Assembly: GCA_963705635.1 (NCBI GenBank) | Contig: CAVPKH010000001.1 | Location: 620,001-684,000 of the forward strand | DNA: 64,000 bases | Direction: 5' to 3' | Source of the DNA: VRUE01 sp963705635 | GTDB taxonomy: Bacteria; Actinomycetota; Thermoleophilia; Solirubrobacterales; 70-9 | In this document: positions 7,958 through 17,594 of the stretch, in pieces | Position numbering within the stretch: position 1 is the first letter of the stretch | Layout of the letters: the number at the start of each line of letters is the position of its first letter | Position numbers and translations under genes: made by a program | Notes under the pieces: model-generated | The model's input: the letters and a program-made list of their open reading frames with translations, nothing else | What the model was told of the DNA's origin: nothing | The model's database searches: none

Positions 7958-8911
7958 ATGAGTGCAGGGGAAATCGTCGGCGTCGACCTGGGCGGGACGA
8001 AGATGCTGCTCGGCGTCCTCGATCCGGATTCGAAGGTGCTCTGGGAGAGCCGCGAGGCCTCGACCGGGCAGACCGAGGACGAGCTGGTCGAGCTTTTGGT
8101 GCGCGAGATCGGCGAGGCGCATGCCGCCCGCCCGGCCGCGGCCGCGGTCGGTCTCGGCGTCCCGGCGACGATCAATCACGACAAGGGCATCGCGGTCAGC
8201 GCCGTCAACCTGCCGCTGGAGGACGTGCCGATCCGCGACCTGATCGGCGAGCGCACCGGCCTGCCGGCCTTCGTCGACAACGACGCCACCGTGGCCGCCC
8301 TTGCCGAGCACCTCTACGGCGCCGCCCGCGGCGCCGAGAACGCGGTGATGCTAACGATCGGAACTGGGATCGGCGGCGGCCTGATCCTCGGCGGCGAGGT
8401 CTACCGCGGCAGCACCGGGGCCGGGGCTGAGCTCGGCCACACGGTGATCGCGATCGACGGGCCGCCCTGCCAGGGCAACTGCCCCGGGCGCGGCTGTGTC
8501 GAGACCCTGGCGTCCGGTACCGCGCTGGGGCGCGAGGGCCGGGCCGCCGCCGCGCGCGAGCCCGACTCGGTCCTGGGGCAGATGGCGGCCGACGGCCACG
8601 AGGTCGACGGCAAGGCGGTGACCGAGGCCGCGCTCGGCGGCGACGCGACCGCGATCGGCGTCTTCGACCTGATCGGCACCCGGCTCGGCGCCGCCCTGAC
8701 CAGCTTCGCCAACATCTTCGAGCCCGAGGTCTTCGTCATCGGTGGCGGCGTGATCGCCGCCGGCGACCTGCTGCTCGATCCCGCTCGCCGCGAGCTGGAG
8801 GCGCGGGCATTGCCACCGATGAAGCGGACCCCCGTCGTCGCCGCCGAGCTGGGGCCCGACGCCGGCATGATCGGCGCCGCGGCGATGGCGCGGATCGAGC
8901 TTGAGAGATGA
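7958..8911 (+). CDS. glk: ROK family kinase, probable glucokinase
   Basis: 317 residues. The N-terminal phosphate-1 motif IVGVDLGGTKMLLGVLD and the middle IGTGIGGGLILGGEVYRG match ROK kinases. Sugar-binding and catalytic residues are in PAFVDNDATVAALAE (catalytic Asp) and GAELGHTVI (His). The zinc motif is a variant: GPPCQGNCPGRGCVE, with the first two Cys four apart instead of CxC. The C-terminus VFVIGGGVIAAGD closes the ATP site. Glucokinase is the most likely activity, but other ROK hexokinases cannot be excluded. Its stop codon lies inside the left arm of a long inverted repeat. Confidence 0.88.
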   Translation: MSAGEIVGVDLGGTKMLLGVLDPDSKVLWESREASTGQTEDELVELLVREIGEAHAARPAAAAVGLGVPATINHDKGIAVSAVNLPLEDVPIRDLIGERTGLPAFVDNDATVAALAEHLYGAARGAENAVMLTIGTGIGGGLILGGEVYRGSTGAGAELGHTVIAIDGPPCQGNCPGRGCVETLASGTALGREGRAAAAREPDSVLGQMAADGHEVDGKAVTEAALGGDATAIGVFDLIGTRLGAALTSFANIFEPEVFVIGGGVIAAGDLLLDPARRELEARALPPMKRTPVVAAELGPDAGMIGAAAMARIELER

Positions 8912-9071
8912 CCGACCGACAATTCACGCACCCACGGATGACGCGCCTGGCGCGGCGCTGGATCGGCACTCACGGCCTTGTGCGTAGCGCCGCTGCGCGC
9001 ACCGCCCGCGCGCACCGCCCAGCTTGGCCAGTCGTGCCCCCGCGAGCACGGCAATTGTGGATCGGTCATCT
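8906..9071. repeat. Long inverted repeat spanning the glk-rsmI gap
   Basis: Arms 8906-8924 and 9053-9071 are complementary at 17 of 19 positions and enclose a GC-rich 128-nt interior with further short hairpins. The left arm contains the glk stop codon; the right arm ends about 20 nt before the rsmI start. It could be a structured intergenic RNA or the remains of a small inverted-repeat element. No second copy was seen. Confidence 0.55.
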
Positions 9072-9089
9072 GGAGCAGGGGAGGGGCTG

Positions 9090-9917
9090 ATGCCGGGCGA
9101 GCTGATCGTCTGCCCGACCCCGATCGGCAACCTCGACGACATCACGCTCCGGGTCCGCGACGCCCTCGTCGCCGCCGACTGGATCGCCTGCGAGGACACC
9201 CGCCGCACCGGCGGCCTGCTCGACAAGCTCGGCATCCGCCCGGCGCCGCCGCTGGTCTCCAACCACGAGGGCAACGAAGCCGCCCGCGCGACCGAGCTGG
9301 CGCAGAAGATCGAGCGCGGCGATACGGTCGCCCTGGTCTCCGACGCTGGCATGCCGGGGGTCTCGGACCCCGGCTTCCGGCTGATCCGCCGCTGCCTCGA
9401 GCGCGACCTCGACGTGACCGTGCTGCCGGGCCCCTCGGTGGTCCCGGTCGCCCTCGTCGCTTCCGGCCTGCCGACCGACCGCTGGCGCTTCGAGGGCTTC
9501 CTGCCCAAGCGCTCCGGTGAGATGGAGCGGGTGCTGCGCTCGGCCGAGACCGTGATCGCCTTCGAGTCGCCGCGCCGGGTCGGCGAGTCCCTGGCGGCGC
9601 TGGCGGCGATCGCCCCTGACCGCCCCGCCGCCGTCTGCCGCGAGATGACGAAGATGCACGAGGAGGTCTCGCGCGGCTCGCTGGCCGAACTGGCGCGGCG
9701 CTTCCGCGGCGACGTCAAGGGCGAGATCGTGCTGGTGATCGGGCCGGCCGCCGCGGAGGACCACGACCGCGACGTCGGCTTTGCCGTCGACGCGCTGCGC
9801 CACCTGGTCCAGTCGGGGGCGCGCCCGCGCGCCGCGGCCAGCGTCGTCGCCGCCCTCACCGGCACCCGCGCCAATGACCTCTACCGGGCGCTGACCGGTC
9901 GCGAGCCGCGTAGATAG
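9090..9917 (+). CDS. rsmI: 16S rRNA (cytidine(1402)-2'-O)-methyltransferase
   Basis: Methylates the ribose of C1402 in the ribosomal P site using S-adenosylmethionine. 275 residues of the tetrapyrrole-methylase fold: LIVCPTPIGNLDDITLR at the N-terminus, CEDTRRTGGLL, then VALVSDAGMPGVSDPGFRLI, which is the RsmI signature. VLPGPSVVPVALVASGL and FEGFLPKR complete the fold. ATG at 9090 is preceded by GGGGAGGGG, a good ribosome binding site. It is followed by metG 10 nt downstream. Confidence 0.96.
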   Translation: MPGELIVCPTPIGNLDDITLRVRDALVAADWIACEDTRRTGGLLDKLGIRPAPPLVSNHEGNEAARATELAQKIERGDTVALVSDAGMPGVSDPGFRLIRRCLERDLDVTVLPGPSVVPVALVASGLPTDRWRFEGFLPKRSGEMERVLRSAETVIAFESPRRVGESLAALAAIAPDRPAAVCREMTKMHEEVSRGSLAELARRFRGDVKGEIVLVIGPAAAEDHDRDVGFAVDALRHLVQSGARPRAAASVVAALTGTRANDLYRALTGREPRR

Positions 9918-9927
9918 CCTGGCTCCA

Positions 9928-11432
9928 GTGTCCTTTTACGTAACGACCCCGATCTACTACGTCAACGCCGAGCCCCACCTCGGCCACGCTTACTCGACGC
10001 TGGCGGCCGACGTGCTCGCCCGCCACATGCGCCAGCGCGGCGAGGACGTCTTCTTCCTCACCGGCACCGACGAGCACGGCGAGCCGATCGAGCTTGCCGC
10101 CGAGCGCGAGGGCATCTCGCCGCAGGAGCTGGCGGATCGCAACGCCGCCAGGTTCGAGGCGCTGATGCCGATCATCGACTCGACCAACGACTTCTTCATT
10201 CGCACCTCCGACCCGCGCCACACCGCGAAGGTCGCCGAGATCATGCAGCGGGTCTACGACAACGGCTGGGTCAGCAAGGGGGTCTACGAGGGCTGGTATT
10301 GCCCGCGCTGCGCCGACTTCAAGACCGAGCGTGAGCTCGGCCCGGGCAACACCTGCGCGATCCACGAGATCCCGCTGGAGAAGGTTCGCGAGGAGAACTG
10401 GTTCTTCCGCCTCTCCGCTTTCCAGGAGCGACTCGAAGCTCTGTATGAGGAGCGACCCGACTTCGTCGTCCCCGACTTCCGCCGCAACGAGGCGGTCTCG
10501 TTCATCAAGGGCGGCCTCGAAGACGTCTCGCTCTCGCGGCCGAGCCTGAAGTGGGGCCTGCCACTGCCCTGGGACCCGAGCCAGCGCATGTACGTCTGGT
10601 TTGACGCATTGCTCAACTACGTCACCGCGCTCGGCTTCGCCCGCGAGGGAGAGGACCTGACCGAGCGCTACTGGCCCGCCTCCCTGCACGTGCTGGGCAA
10701 GGACATCCTCAAGTTCCACGCGGTGATCTGGCCGGCGCTGCTCTGGGCCGCCGACCTCGAGCCGCCGCGGCGGATGACGATCCACGGCTACCTGCTGATG
10801 GGCGAGAAGAAGATGTCGAAGTCGCTCGGCAACGTGCTCGACCCCTTCGAGGTGATCGAGCGCTTCGGCGCCGACGCGCTGCGCTTCTACTGCTTCCGCG
10901 AGGTCAGCTTCGGCCAGGACGGCTCGATCTCCACCGCCGGCTTCGAGGCGCGCTACGAGACCGAGCTGGCCAACGACTTCGGCAACCTGGCCAGCCGCAT
11001 CCTGGCGATGGTCGAGCGCTACCGCAGCGGCGTCGTGCCGGAGGCCGCGGTCGACGCGGTGCTGGCGGAGGACTTCGAGGGCGTCGTGCCGCGCTTCTGC
11101 GAGCTGCTCGACCGGGCCGAGCTGACCCAGGCGCTGGAGCAGGCCTGGAAGCTGGTGCGGCGGCTCAACCGCTTCGTTGAGGAGACCCAGCCCTGGGTCC
11201 TGGCCAAGGACGAGGCCGATCCCGAGCGCCTCGACGAGGTCCTCTACAACCTGGTCGAGGGCCTGCGGGTGACGACGTTGCTGCTTGCCCCGTACCTGCC
11301 CCGAAGCAGCGAGAAGCTGCTGGCTGCACTCGGCGAAGGCGGCCGGGAGCTGGCCGAGCTGGGGTCGCGGCCTGGCGGCCAGGCGGTCGAGCGGATCCCG
11401 GCGCTGTTTCCGAAGATCGAGCCGCCCGCTTG

Positions 11433-11433
<1 letters not shown>
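9928..11433 (+). CDS. metG: Methionine--tRNA ligase
   Basis: Class I synthetase charging elongator and initiator tRNA-Met. 501 residues, the short form without the C-terminal tRNA-binding domain. The HIGH-type motif is in YYVNAEPHLGHAY near residue 17 and KMSKSLGN is at about residue 295; FLTGTDEHGEP is also diagnostic. A CPRC knuckle in the connective domain suggests one zinc site. It starts with GTG at 9928 with TAGCCT 7 nt before it and no Shine-Dalgarno. Its stop overlaps the start of the ABC ATPase (TGATG). Confidence 0.97.
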
Positions 11434-12274
<841 letters not shown>

Positions 12275-12278
<4 letters not shown>

Positions 12279-13147
12279 CTCCCTCGCCCGCCCGCTCGGC
12301 GATGACCGTGATCGCGCTCTCGATGCGCGAGGGGATTCGCCGCCGCGTCTTCGTCGCGGTCCTTGCTCTCACCGTCGCCTTCCTCGCGCTCTACGCGCTG
12401 GGCGCCCACTTCGTCTTTCGCGATGCGCACGAATTTGCCGGCGGGGAAGCACACATCCTCGATCCCAAGGCCTTCGCCGGCGCCACCATCTTCGGCCTGG
12501 CGATGTTCGCGACGCTTTTCCTCGGCGCCGTGCTCTCGGTCTTCCTCACGCTTGGCGCCGTGCGCGGCGACGCCGAGAGCGGCCTGCTGCAGCCGATCGT
12601 GGTGCGGCCGATCGGCCGCACCACGATGCTGCTGGCGCGCTTCGCCGGCGCGGCGCTGCTGTCGGCCGCCTACGTCGTTCTCGTCTATCTGGTCGCCTGG
12701 GCGATAACCAAGGCGACCGGGGGCTGGTCGCCCGACCACCTCGTCGGCCCGGCCCTGGGCCTCGCCCTGGCGGTCTCGATCATCGCCGCGATCTCCCTGC
12801 TGCTGTCTGTGCTGCTGCCCGCCACCGCCCAGGGGATCGTCGTCTTCATGATCTTCGGCGCCGGGCTCACGGCCGGGCTGCTGGCTCAGATCGGCCACGC
12901 GATCAACTCCGACTCCCTGCACACGATTGGGCGGGTGGCGAGTTGGGCGCTGCCCTTCGAGGGCCTCTACGCAGCTGGCCTGCACGCGCTGATCTCCGGC
13001 ACCTCGGGGCTGACCGGGGTGGTTCTCCAGCTTGGCCCCTTCGGCGGCTCGGAGCCGGCCGGGCCCGGACTGATCGCCTGGGCGTTCCTCTACATGGCCG
13101 GCATCCTGGCGGTCGCCGCCCTGGCCTTCTCCCGGCGCGACCTCTGA
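12275..13147 (+). CDS. ABC-2 type transporter permease
   Basis: 290 residues with six predicted membrane segments, among them RRRVFVAVLALTVAFLALYAL, FGLAMFATLFLGAVLSVFL and ILAVAALAFSRRDL at the end. The loop GDAESGLLQPIVVRPIGRTTMLLARF after the second segment is the amphipathic coupling region of ABC-2 permeases. The ATGA overlap with the ATPase gene shows they form one operon. It ends 1 nt before the convergent FMN oxidase gene, so no terminator fits between them. Confidence 0.92.
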
Positions 13148-13148
13148 G

Positions 13149-14309
13149 CTACTTGGCGGCGAGGCAGCCCGGGCCGAGCTGGTCCGGGCTGGTGTAGCCG
13201 CTCAGGGCCATGGTCAGGTCGAACTCGGCCAGGATCATCTTGAGGACCGTTTCAACGCCCGCTTGGCCCTCCAGGGCGAGGCCCCAGACGTAGGGGCGGC
13301 CGAGGCAGACGGCGTCGGCGCCGAGGGCAAGCGCCTTGATCACGTCGCTGCCGCTGCGGATGCCGCTGTCGAAGAGGATCGTCAGATCGTCGCCGGCCGC
13401 CTCGGCGATCGCCGGCAGGGCCTCGAGTGAGCCGATCGCGCCGTCGACCTGGCGGCCGCCGTGGTTGGAGACGACGATGCCGTCGATGCCCCGCTTGGCG
13501 GCTTCGATCGCGTCGTCCGCATGCTGGATCCCCTTGATCACGATCGGCAGCTCGGTCTTTCCGCGCAGCCACTCGAGGTCGTCCCAGCTCAGCGAGGGAT
13601 TGGCCTGGATGCCGAGGAAGTGGCCGGTGGCGGCGCCGACGTCCTCCTCGGGAGTGCTCTGCAGGCCGGCGCGGAAGACGGGGTCCTGGAAGTAGTTGGC
13701 GACGCCCACGCCTTCGAGGAACGGCAGCCAGGCCTGCTGTAGATCGCGCGGCTTCCAGCCGGGGACGAAGGTGTCGACGGTGAGGACGATGGCGCCGTAG
13801 CCGGCGGCCTCGGCGCGGGTGACGAGGCTCTCGGCGAGGGCACGGTCGTTGGGCCAGTAGAGCTGGAACCAGCGCGGCGCTTCGCCTCCCGCCGCCGCGA
13901 TCTCCTCCAGGGTGAAGGCCGAGGCGGTGCTGGCGATCATCGGCAGGGCGAGGCTTGCGGCGGCGCGCGCGGTTGCCAGCTCGCCGTCCTCGTGGACGAC
14001 CTTCTGCACGCCGATTGGAGCCAGCAACAGCGGGGCTGGCATCGTCGTGCCCAGCAGCGTGGTCGAGGGGTCGCGCTCGGCGACGTCGCGCAGCATCCGC
14101 GGCACTATGCGGTGCTTGCGGAAGGCCTCGCGATTGGCGTCAATCGTGTCCTCGCTGCCGGCGCCGGCGAAGACGTAGTTTGCCGCCCGCTCGTCCATCG
14201 CCTCGGCCGCGCGCCGCTCCAGCTCGGCGATCGAGACCGGTATCGAGGGGGTCTCTCCGCCCAGGCCGCGGGCGTAGATCTCACGGTAGTAATCGGCGAA
14301 GTCGCTCAC
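13149..14309 (-). CDS. FMN-dependent alpha-hydroxy acid oxidase (lactate 2-monooxygenase-like)
   Basis: A flavoprotein of about 386 residues that oxidises a 2-hydroxy acid. FMN and substrate residues lie in PLLLAPIGVQKVVHEDGE, ALPMIASTASAFTLEEI, WFQLYWPNDRALAESL and the active-site motif VVSNHGGRQVDGAIGSLEALP with the catalytic His and Arg. The C-terminus DSGIRSGSDVIKALALGADAVCLGRPYVW is the phosphate-binding signature. The N-terminal FADYYREIYARGLGGETPS extension is like lactate 2-monooxygenases. GTG at 14309 gives MSDFADYY; a GTG at 14315 adds two residues. Substrate identity is inferred. Confidence 0.9.
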   Translation of the reverse strand: MSDFADYYREIYARGLGGETPSIPVSIAELERRAAEAMDERAANYVFAGAGSEDTIDANREAFRKHRIVPRMLRDVAERDPSTTLLGTTMPAPLLLAPIGVQKVVHEDGELATARAAASLALPMIASTASAFTLEEIAAAGGEAPRWFQLYWPNDRALAESLVTRAEAAGYGAIVLTVDTFVPGWKPRDLQQAWLPFLEGVGVANYFQDPVFRAGLQSTPEEDVGAATGHFLGIQANPSLSWDDLEWLRGKTELPIVIKGIQHADDAIEAAKRGIDGIVVSNHGGRQVDGAIGSLEALPAIAEAAGDDLTILFDSGIRSGSDVIKALALGADAVCLGRPYVWGLALEGQAGVETVLKMILAEFDLTMALSGYTSPDQLGPGCLAAK

Positions 14310-14457
14310 CGGCACAGGCTATTTGAGCGGGAGGTGGATCGATACTCCAGGCCGGCCAGGGCGCCTCGGCCGGTCAGACGGGTGCAACCGATCAGGCCGG
14401 ATTAGCCGGCCAGCAGGGTCAGCCGGCACGAAAGGCTCGTCCAACGAAGCCGTGCTC

Positions 14458-14851
14458 AAAACCGAAGTCTCCTCCTCACGCTCAAGCTGGACGCCCTCGA
14501 AGGCATCCTCGGCGGGATCACCCACGACGACCTCTTGGACGTGCAGGCGACGCTGAACCTCACCAACGGTGAGCCGCTCGATTCCGTCGACGCCCGGTCA
14601 AAGGCCTTACCAGCGGGGACCTGACCGGTGCTGTGGACGCCGTCAAAGGTCTGACCAACGCAGAACTCACAGAAACCGTGGCCTCGCTGCCGCTGGTCGG
14701 CACCCTCTGCGAATAGAGTGAAGGCCTGACCAAACAGGTCAACAAAGTCGGCAGCTCGCTGGGGGAAATCTCCCTGCTCGGAGCGGGCGCCATCCCGGGG
14801 CTGGGCCTCAAACTGCCGACGATTGCACCGCTTGGCGAATTCACCTGTTGA
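14458..14851 (+). pseudogene. Decayed secreted/repeat protein gene
   Basis: The first frame reads LKLDALEGILGGITHDDLL..LTNGEPLDSVDA, a one-base shift near 14597 continues as VKGLTSGDLTGAVDAVKGL..TNAELTETVASLPL, a TAG stop interrupts at 14714, and the same frame continues as LTKQVNKVGSSLGEISLLG to a TGA at 14851. Another shift near 14478 would join VLKTEVSSS upstream. The motif (D/S)VKGLTxxxL occurs twice, so it was probably a repeat-bearing exported protein. A strong hairpin terminator follows. No function can be given. Unlike the other broken genes in the window it also has a stop codon, so real decay is likely. Confidence 0.6.
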
Positions 14852-14882
14852 GCATCTAGTCGCGAAAACAGCCTCCCGGACC

Positions 14883-14918
14883 AGCGACCCGCGCGCCCTC
14901 GTTGACGCGCGGGTCGCT
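14883..14918 (+). terminator. Hairpin terminator before tatD
   Basis: Perfect 13-bp arms 14883-14895 and 14906-14918 (AGCGACCCGCGCG and its complement) enclose a 10-nt loop, followed by CTCGTTCTT. It lies just after the decayed gene and before the tatD promoter box TAGACT (14927-14932). Confidence 0.75.
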
Positions 14919-14939
14919 CTCGTTCTTAGACTGCCGTTG

Positions 14940-15707
14940 ATGATCGACTCGCACACCCACCTCTTCCTCTGCCAGCGGCCCGAGGACGAGGTCGTTGCCG
15001 CGGCCCGCGAGGCGGGCGTCGAGCGGATGCTCAACGTTGGCCTCGACGCCGAGTCCAACGAGGTGGCAATCGCCGGCGCTGAGCGCCACGAGGGCGTCTT
15101 CGCGACCGTCGGCTGCCACCCGACCGAGGCGGCCGGTTTCGACGATGCGCGGGCGCAGGAGATCGGCCGGCTCGCGGCTCACGAGAAGGTTCGGGCGATC
15201 GGCGAGACCGGGATCGACTACTACCGCGACACGGCGAGCCGGGCCGACCAGCGGCGGGCCTTCGAAGCGCAGATCGACATCGCCCGCGACCACGGCCTGC
15301 CGGTCGTCATCCACGCCCGCGATCCCGACGAGGAGACCGGCGCCACCGACGACGTCTTCGAGATCCTCGATTCGCGCGCCGCCGGTGTGCCGGTGATCCT
15401 GCACTGCTTCCTCGCTCCCTGGCGCGTCGACGACGCGATCGAGCGTGGCTGGTTCTGCTCCTTCTCGGGCATCGTCACCTTCCCCAGCGCCGAGAAGCTG
15501 CGCGAGGCAGCCGCCAAGCTGCCCGACGAGCTCGTCTTGGTCGAGACCGACGCCCCCTATCTCGCCCCGCAACCGGTGCGCGGCAAGCCCAACGAGCCGG
15601 CCCATGTCGTCTCCACTGCCGAGGTCGTCGCCGAGGTCCGGGGCGTCTCCTACGCCGAGCTGGAGCGCACGGTCGAGGCCAACGCGCTGGCGCTCTTCGG
15701 CTGGTAG
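14940..15707 (+). CDS. tatD: TatD family metal-dependent deoxyribonuclease
   Basis: 255 residues of the amidohydrolase TIM barrel. Metal ligands are in MIDSHTHLFL, AIGETGIDYYRD, VVIHARDPDEE, ILHCFLAP and the final LVETDAPYLAP. The NEPAHVVSTAEVVAEVRGVS ending is canonical for TatD/YcfH. It starts at ATG 14940 after TAGACT with no Shine-Dalgarno. It stands two genes ahead of ispE, in the conserved tatD-rsmA-ispE order of actinobacteria. Nuclease activity in DNA repair is known for E. coli TatD; here it is assumed. Confidence 0.94.
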   Translation: MIDSHTHLFLCQRPEDEVVAAAREAGVERMLNVGLDAESNEVAIAGAERHEGVFATVGCHPTEAAGFDDARAQEIGRLAAHEKVRAIGETGIDYYRDTASRADQRRAFEAQIDIARDHGLPVVIHARDPDEETGATDDVFEILDSRAAGVPVILHCFLAPWRVDDAIERGWFCSFSGIVTFPSAEKLREAAAKLPDELVLVETDAPYLAPQPVRGKPNEPAHVVSTAEVVAEVRGVSYAELERTVEANALALFGW

Positions 15708-15770
15708 CCGTGGCAAGGACCCGTTCAGAGACCCCTCGCGCCCGCCTGGCGGCGGCGGCCGCGGCGCGGC

Positions 15771-15867
15771 GCGGCGCCCTCAGTCGGCCGAATAGCAACC
15801 GCTACTCGGCCTCCCTGCGTCCTCGCTCCGCTCGCTCCGGCGCTCGCCAGCACACGCGGAGTCTCTG
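15771..15867 (+). repeat. Dispersed palindromic repeat, family 2, copy a
   Basis: It begins GCGGCGCCCTCAGTCGG and contains an 11-bp hairpin (15786-15796 with 15801-15811, loop AACC), then CTCCCTGCGTCCTCGC and a conserved tail to GAGTCTCT. Copy b (40185-40280, opposite strand) matches along the whole length, and compensating changes keep the hairpin. Outer arms GTTCAGAGAC (15723-15732) and GTCTCTGAAT (15861-15870) make the whole tatD-rsmA gap one inverted repeat that ends on the rsmA start codon. Confidence 0.7.
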
Positions 15868-15868
15868 A

Positions 15869-16651
15869 ATGGGGCCTAGGCTCGGGCAGAACTTCCTGTC
15901 CGACCCGAACCTGCTCGACGCGATCGTCCGCGACGCCGAGCTCAGCGCGGACGACGTCGTGCTCGAGGTTGGAGCCGGTGAAGGGGTGCTGACCGAGCGG
16001 CTGGCCGAAGCCGCCGATCGGGTCCACGCGGTCGAGCTCGACCGGCGGCTGGAGGGGGCCCTGGCGCCGCTGGCGGCTCGGCAGAACGTCAGCCTGCACT
16101 GGGGTGATGCGATGGAGCTCGACCTCGCCGGCCTCGACCCCGCCCCGACCGCGGTCGTCTCCAACCTGCCCTACTCGGTGGCGACGCCGGTGATCCTGCG
16201 CACGATTGAGGAGCTGCCGACGGTCGGACGCTGGACGGTGATGGTGCAGCGCGAGATCGCCGAGCGGCTGCGCGCGGCACCGGGCAGTCGCACATACGGC
16301 TCGCCGAGCGTGGTGGTGCAGCTCGCCTGCGACGTGAAGCTGCTGCGCAAGGTCGACCCGGCGGTCTTCCGGCCGCGGCCGCGGGTTGACTCGGCGATCC
16401 TCGGGCTGCGCCGCACCGCGCCCGGCGCCGACCCGGCGACTCGAGACCTGATCCGCGCCGCCTTCGCCCATCGCCGCAAGGCCCTCGCTCGCTCGCTCGA
16501 GCACTTGCGGCCGGGGTCGCTGGCGACGACCCGAGAGGCGCTCGAGGAGCTGGGCCTGGCTGCGGACGCACGTGCCGAGGCGCTTTCGCCCAACGAGTTC
16601 GCCGCCCTATCGGCGAAGCTGCGCGAATCAAGTAGTCAAGGAAATAGATAG
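15869..16651 (+). CDS. rsmA: 16S rRNA dimethyladenosine transferase
   Basis: Dimethylates A1518 and A1519 of 16S rRNA (KsgA). 260 residues. Signature elements: PRLGQNFLSDPNLLDAIV at the start, VVLEVGAGEGVLTERL (SAM motif I), HAVELDRRLEGAL (motif II) and VVSNLPYSVATPVI, which carries the NLPY catalytic motif. VMVQREIAERLRAAPGS and the FAHRRKALARSL C-terminal region are typical. The ATG at 15869 falls at the end of an inverted repeat that fills the gap from tatD, so its translation may depend on that structure opening. Confidence 0.95.
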   Translation: MGPRLGQNFLSDPNLLDAIVRDAELSADDVVLEVGAGEGVLTERLAEAADRVHAVELDRRLEGALAPLAARQNVSLHWGDAMELDLAGLDPAPTAVVSNLPYSVATPVILRTIEELPTVGRWTVMVQREIAERLRAAPGSRTYGSPSVVVQLACDVKLLRKVDPAVFRPRPRVDSAILGLRRTAPGADPATRDLIRAAFAHRRKALARSLEHLRPGSLATTREALEELGLAADARAEALSPNEFAALSAKLRESSSQGNR

Positions 16652-16696
16652 AGAACTTGATTCGCGTGGCGCCCTGAGCGCCGTGCCGCGACTTCG

Positions 16697-17551
16697 ATGC
16701 TGACTCACGCCCCCGCCAAGCTCAACCTCTGTCTCTACCTCGGCCCTCCGCGAGGCGACGGCCTGCACGAGCTCTGCTCCCTCTTCGAGCCGCTCGCTCT
16801 TGGCGACCCGATCGAGGTCCGCGAGGCCGAGCGCGACGAGGTCGTTTGCCCGGGCGTCGAGGGCGACAACCTGGCTGCGCTGGCGCTGGAGGCGCTGCGC
16901 GAGCGTGGCTGGCGCGAGCCACCTTTGCGGATCGAGATCGAGAAGCGGATCCCGGTTGCCGCCGGACTCGGCGGCGGCAGCGCCGACGCGGCGGCCGTGC
17001 TGCGGCTGGCGGCGGGCGAAGTGGCGGAGCTCGAGGCGATCGCGGCCGAGCTCGGCGCCGACGTGCCCTCGCAGCTGAGCCCCGCGCTCGCCCTCGTGCG
17101 CGGCGCGGGTGAGCGGGTCGAGCGCCTGCCGGAGCCGGCGCCGCACGCGGTGGTGCTGCTGCCCGACGGTGGCGGCCTCGGCACCGCCGAGGTATTTGGC
17201 GAGGCGGACCGCCTCGGCCTTGGACGCAGCGCGGCCGAGCTGGACGAGCTGGCGGACCGCCTGCGCCTCGCGGCCGGCGCCGGCGCCTCGCCGCTCGCCT
17301 ACCCCGAGCTGCTCGCGAACGACCTCGAGCCCGCAGCGCGCTCACTGCGACCGCAAATCGGCGAGGCCCTCGACGCGCTGCGCGCGGCCGGCGCGCCCCA
17401 GGCGCTGCTCACCGGCTCCGGCCCGACCGCGTTCGGGCTCTTCGAGAGCCTCGCCGCGGCCCGCGCGGCGGCGGCGGCGCTCGACCGCGACGACGCGATC
17501 GTCTGTGAGGCAGGCCGCCGGCGCGAAGCCATTGAGCGAGAGAGCCGGTGA
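16697..17551 (+). CDS. ispE: 4-diphosphocytidyl-2-C-methyl-D-erythritol kinase
   Basis: Phosphorylates CDP-ME in the MEP isoprenoid pathway. 284 residues, GHMP kinase fold. APAKLNLCLYLGPPRGDGLHEL holds the catalytic Lys/Asn/His region, and IPVAAGLGGGSADAAAVLRL is the ATP-binding motif 2. LLTGSGPTAFGLF is motif 3. It follows rsmA by 45 nt, the usual rsmA-ispE arrangement. Only one MEP-pathway gene is in the window. Confidence 0.95.
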   Translation: MLTHAPAKLNLCLYLGPPRGDGLHELCSLFEPLALGDPIEVREAERDEVVCPGVEGDNLAALALEALRERGWREPPLRIEIEKRIPVAAGLGGGSADAAAVLRLAAGEVAELEAIAAELGADVPSQLSPALALVRGAGERVERLPEPAPHAVVLLPDGGGLGTAEVFGEADRLGLGRSAAELDELADRLRLAAGAGASPLAYPELLANDLEPAARSLRPQIGEALDALRAAGAPQALLTGSGPTAFGLFESLAAARAAAAALDRDDAIVCEAGRRREAIERESR

Positions 17552-17594
17552 CGATGAGCGCGATTGAGCGAAGCGCAAAGGGGGTGCTCGGGCC

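Noticed and set aside
8908..9090. 60-codon frame between glk and rsmI
   Set aside because: It lies inside an inverted repeat, overlaps the rsmI start and has no family resemblance.
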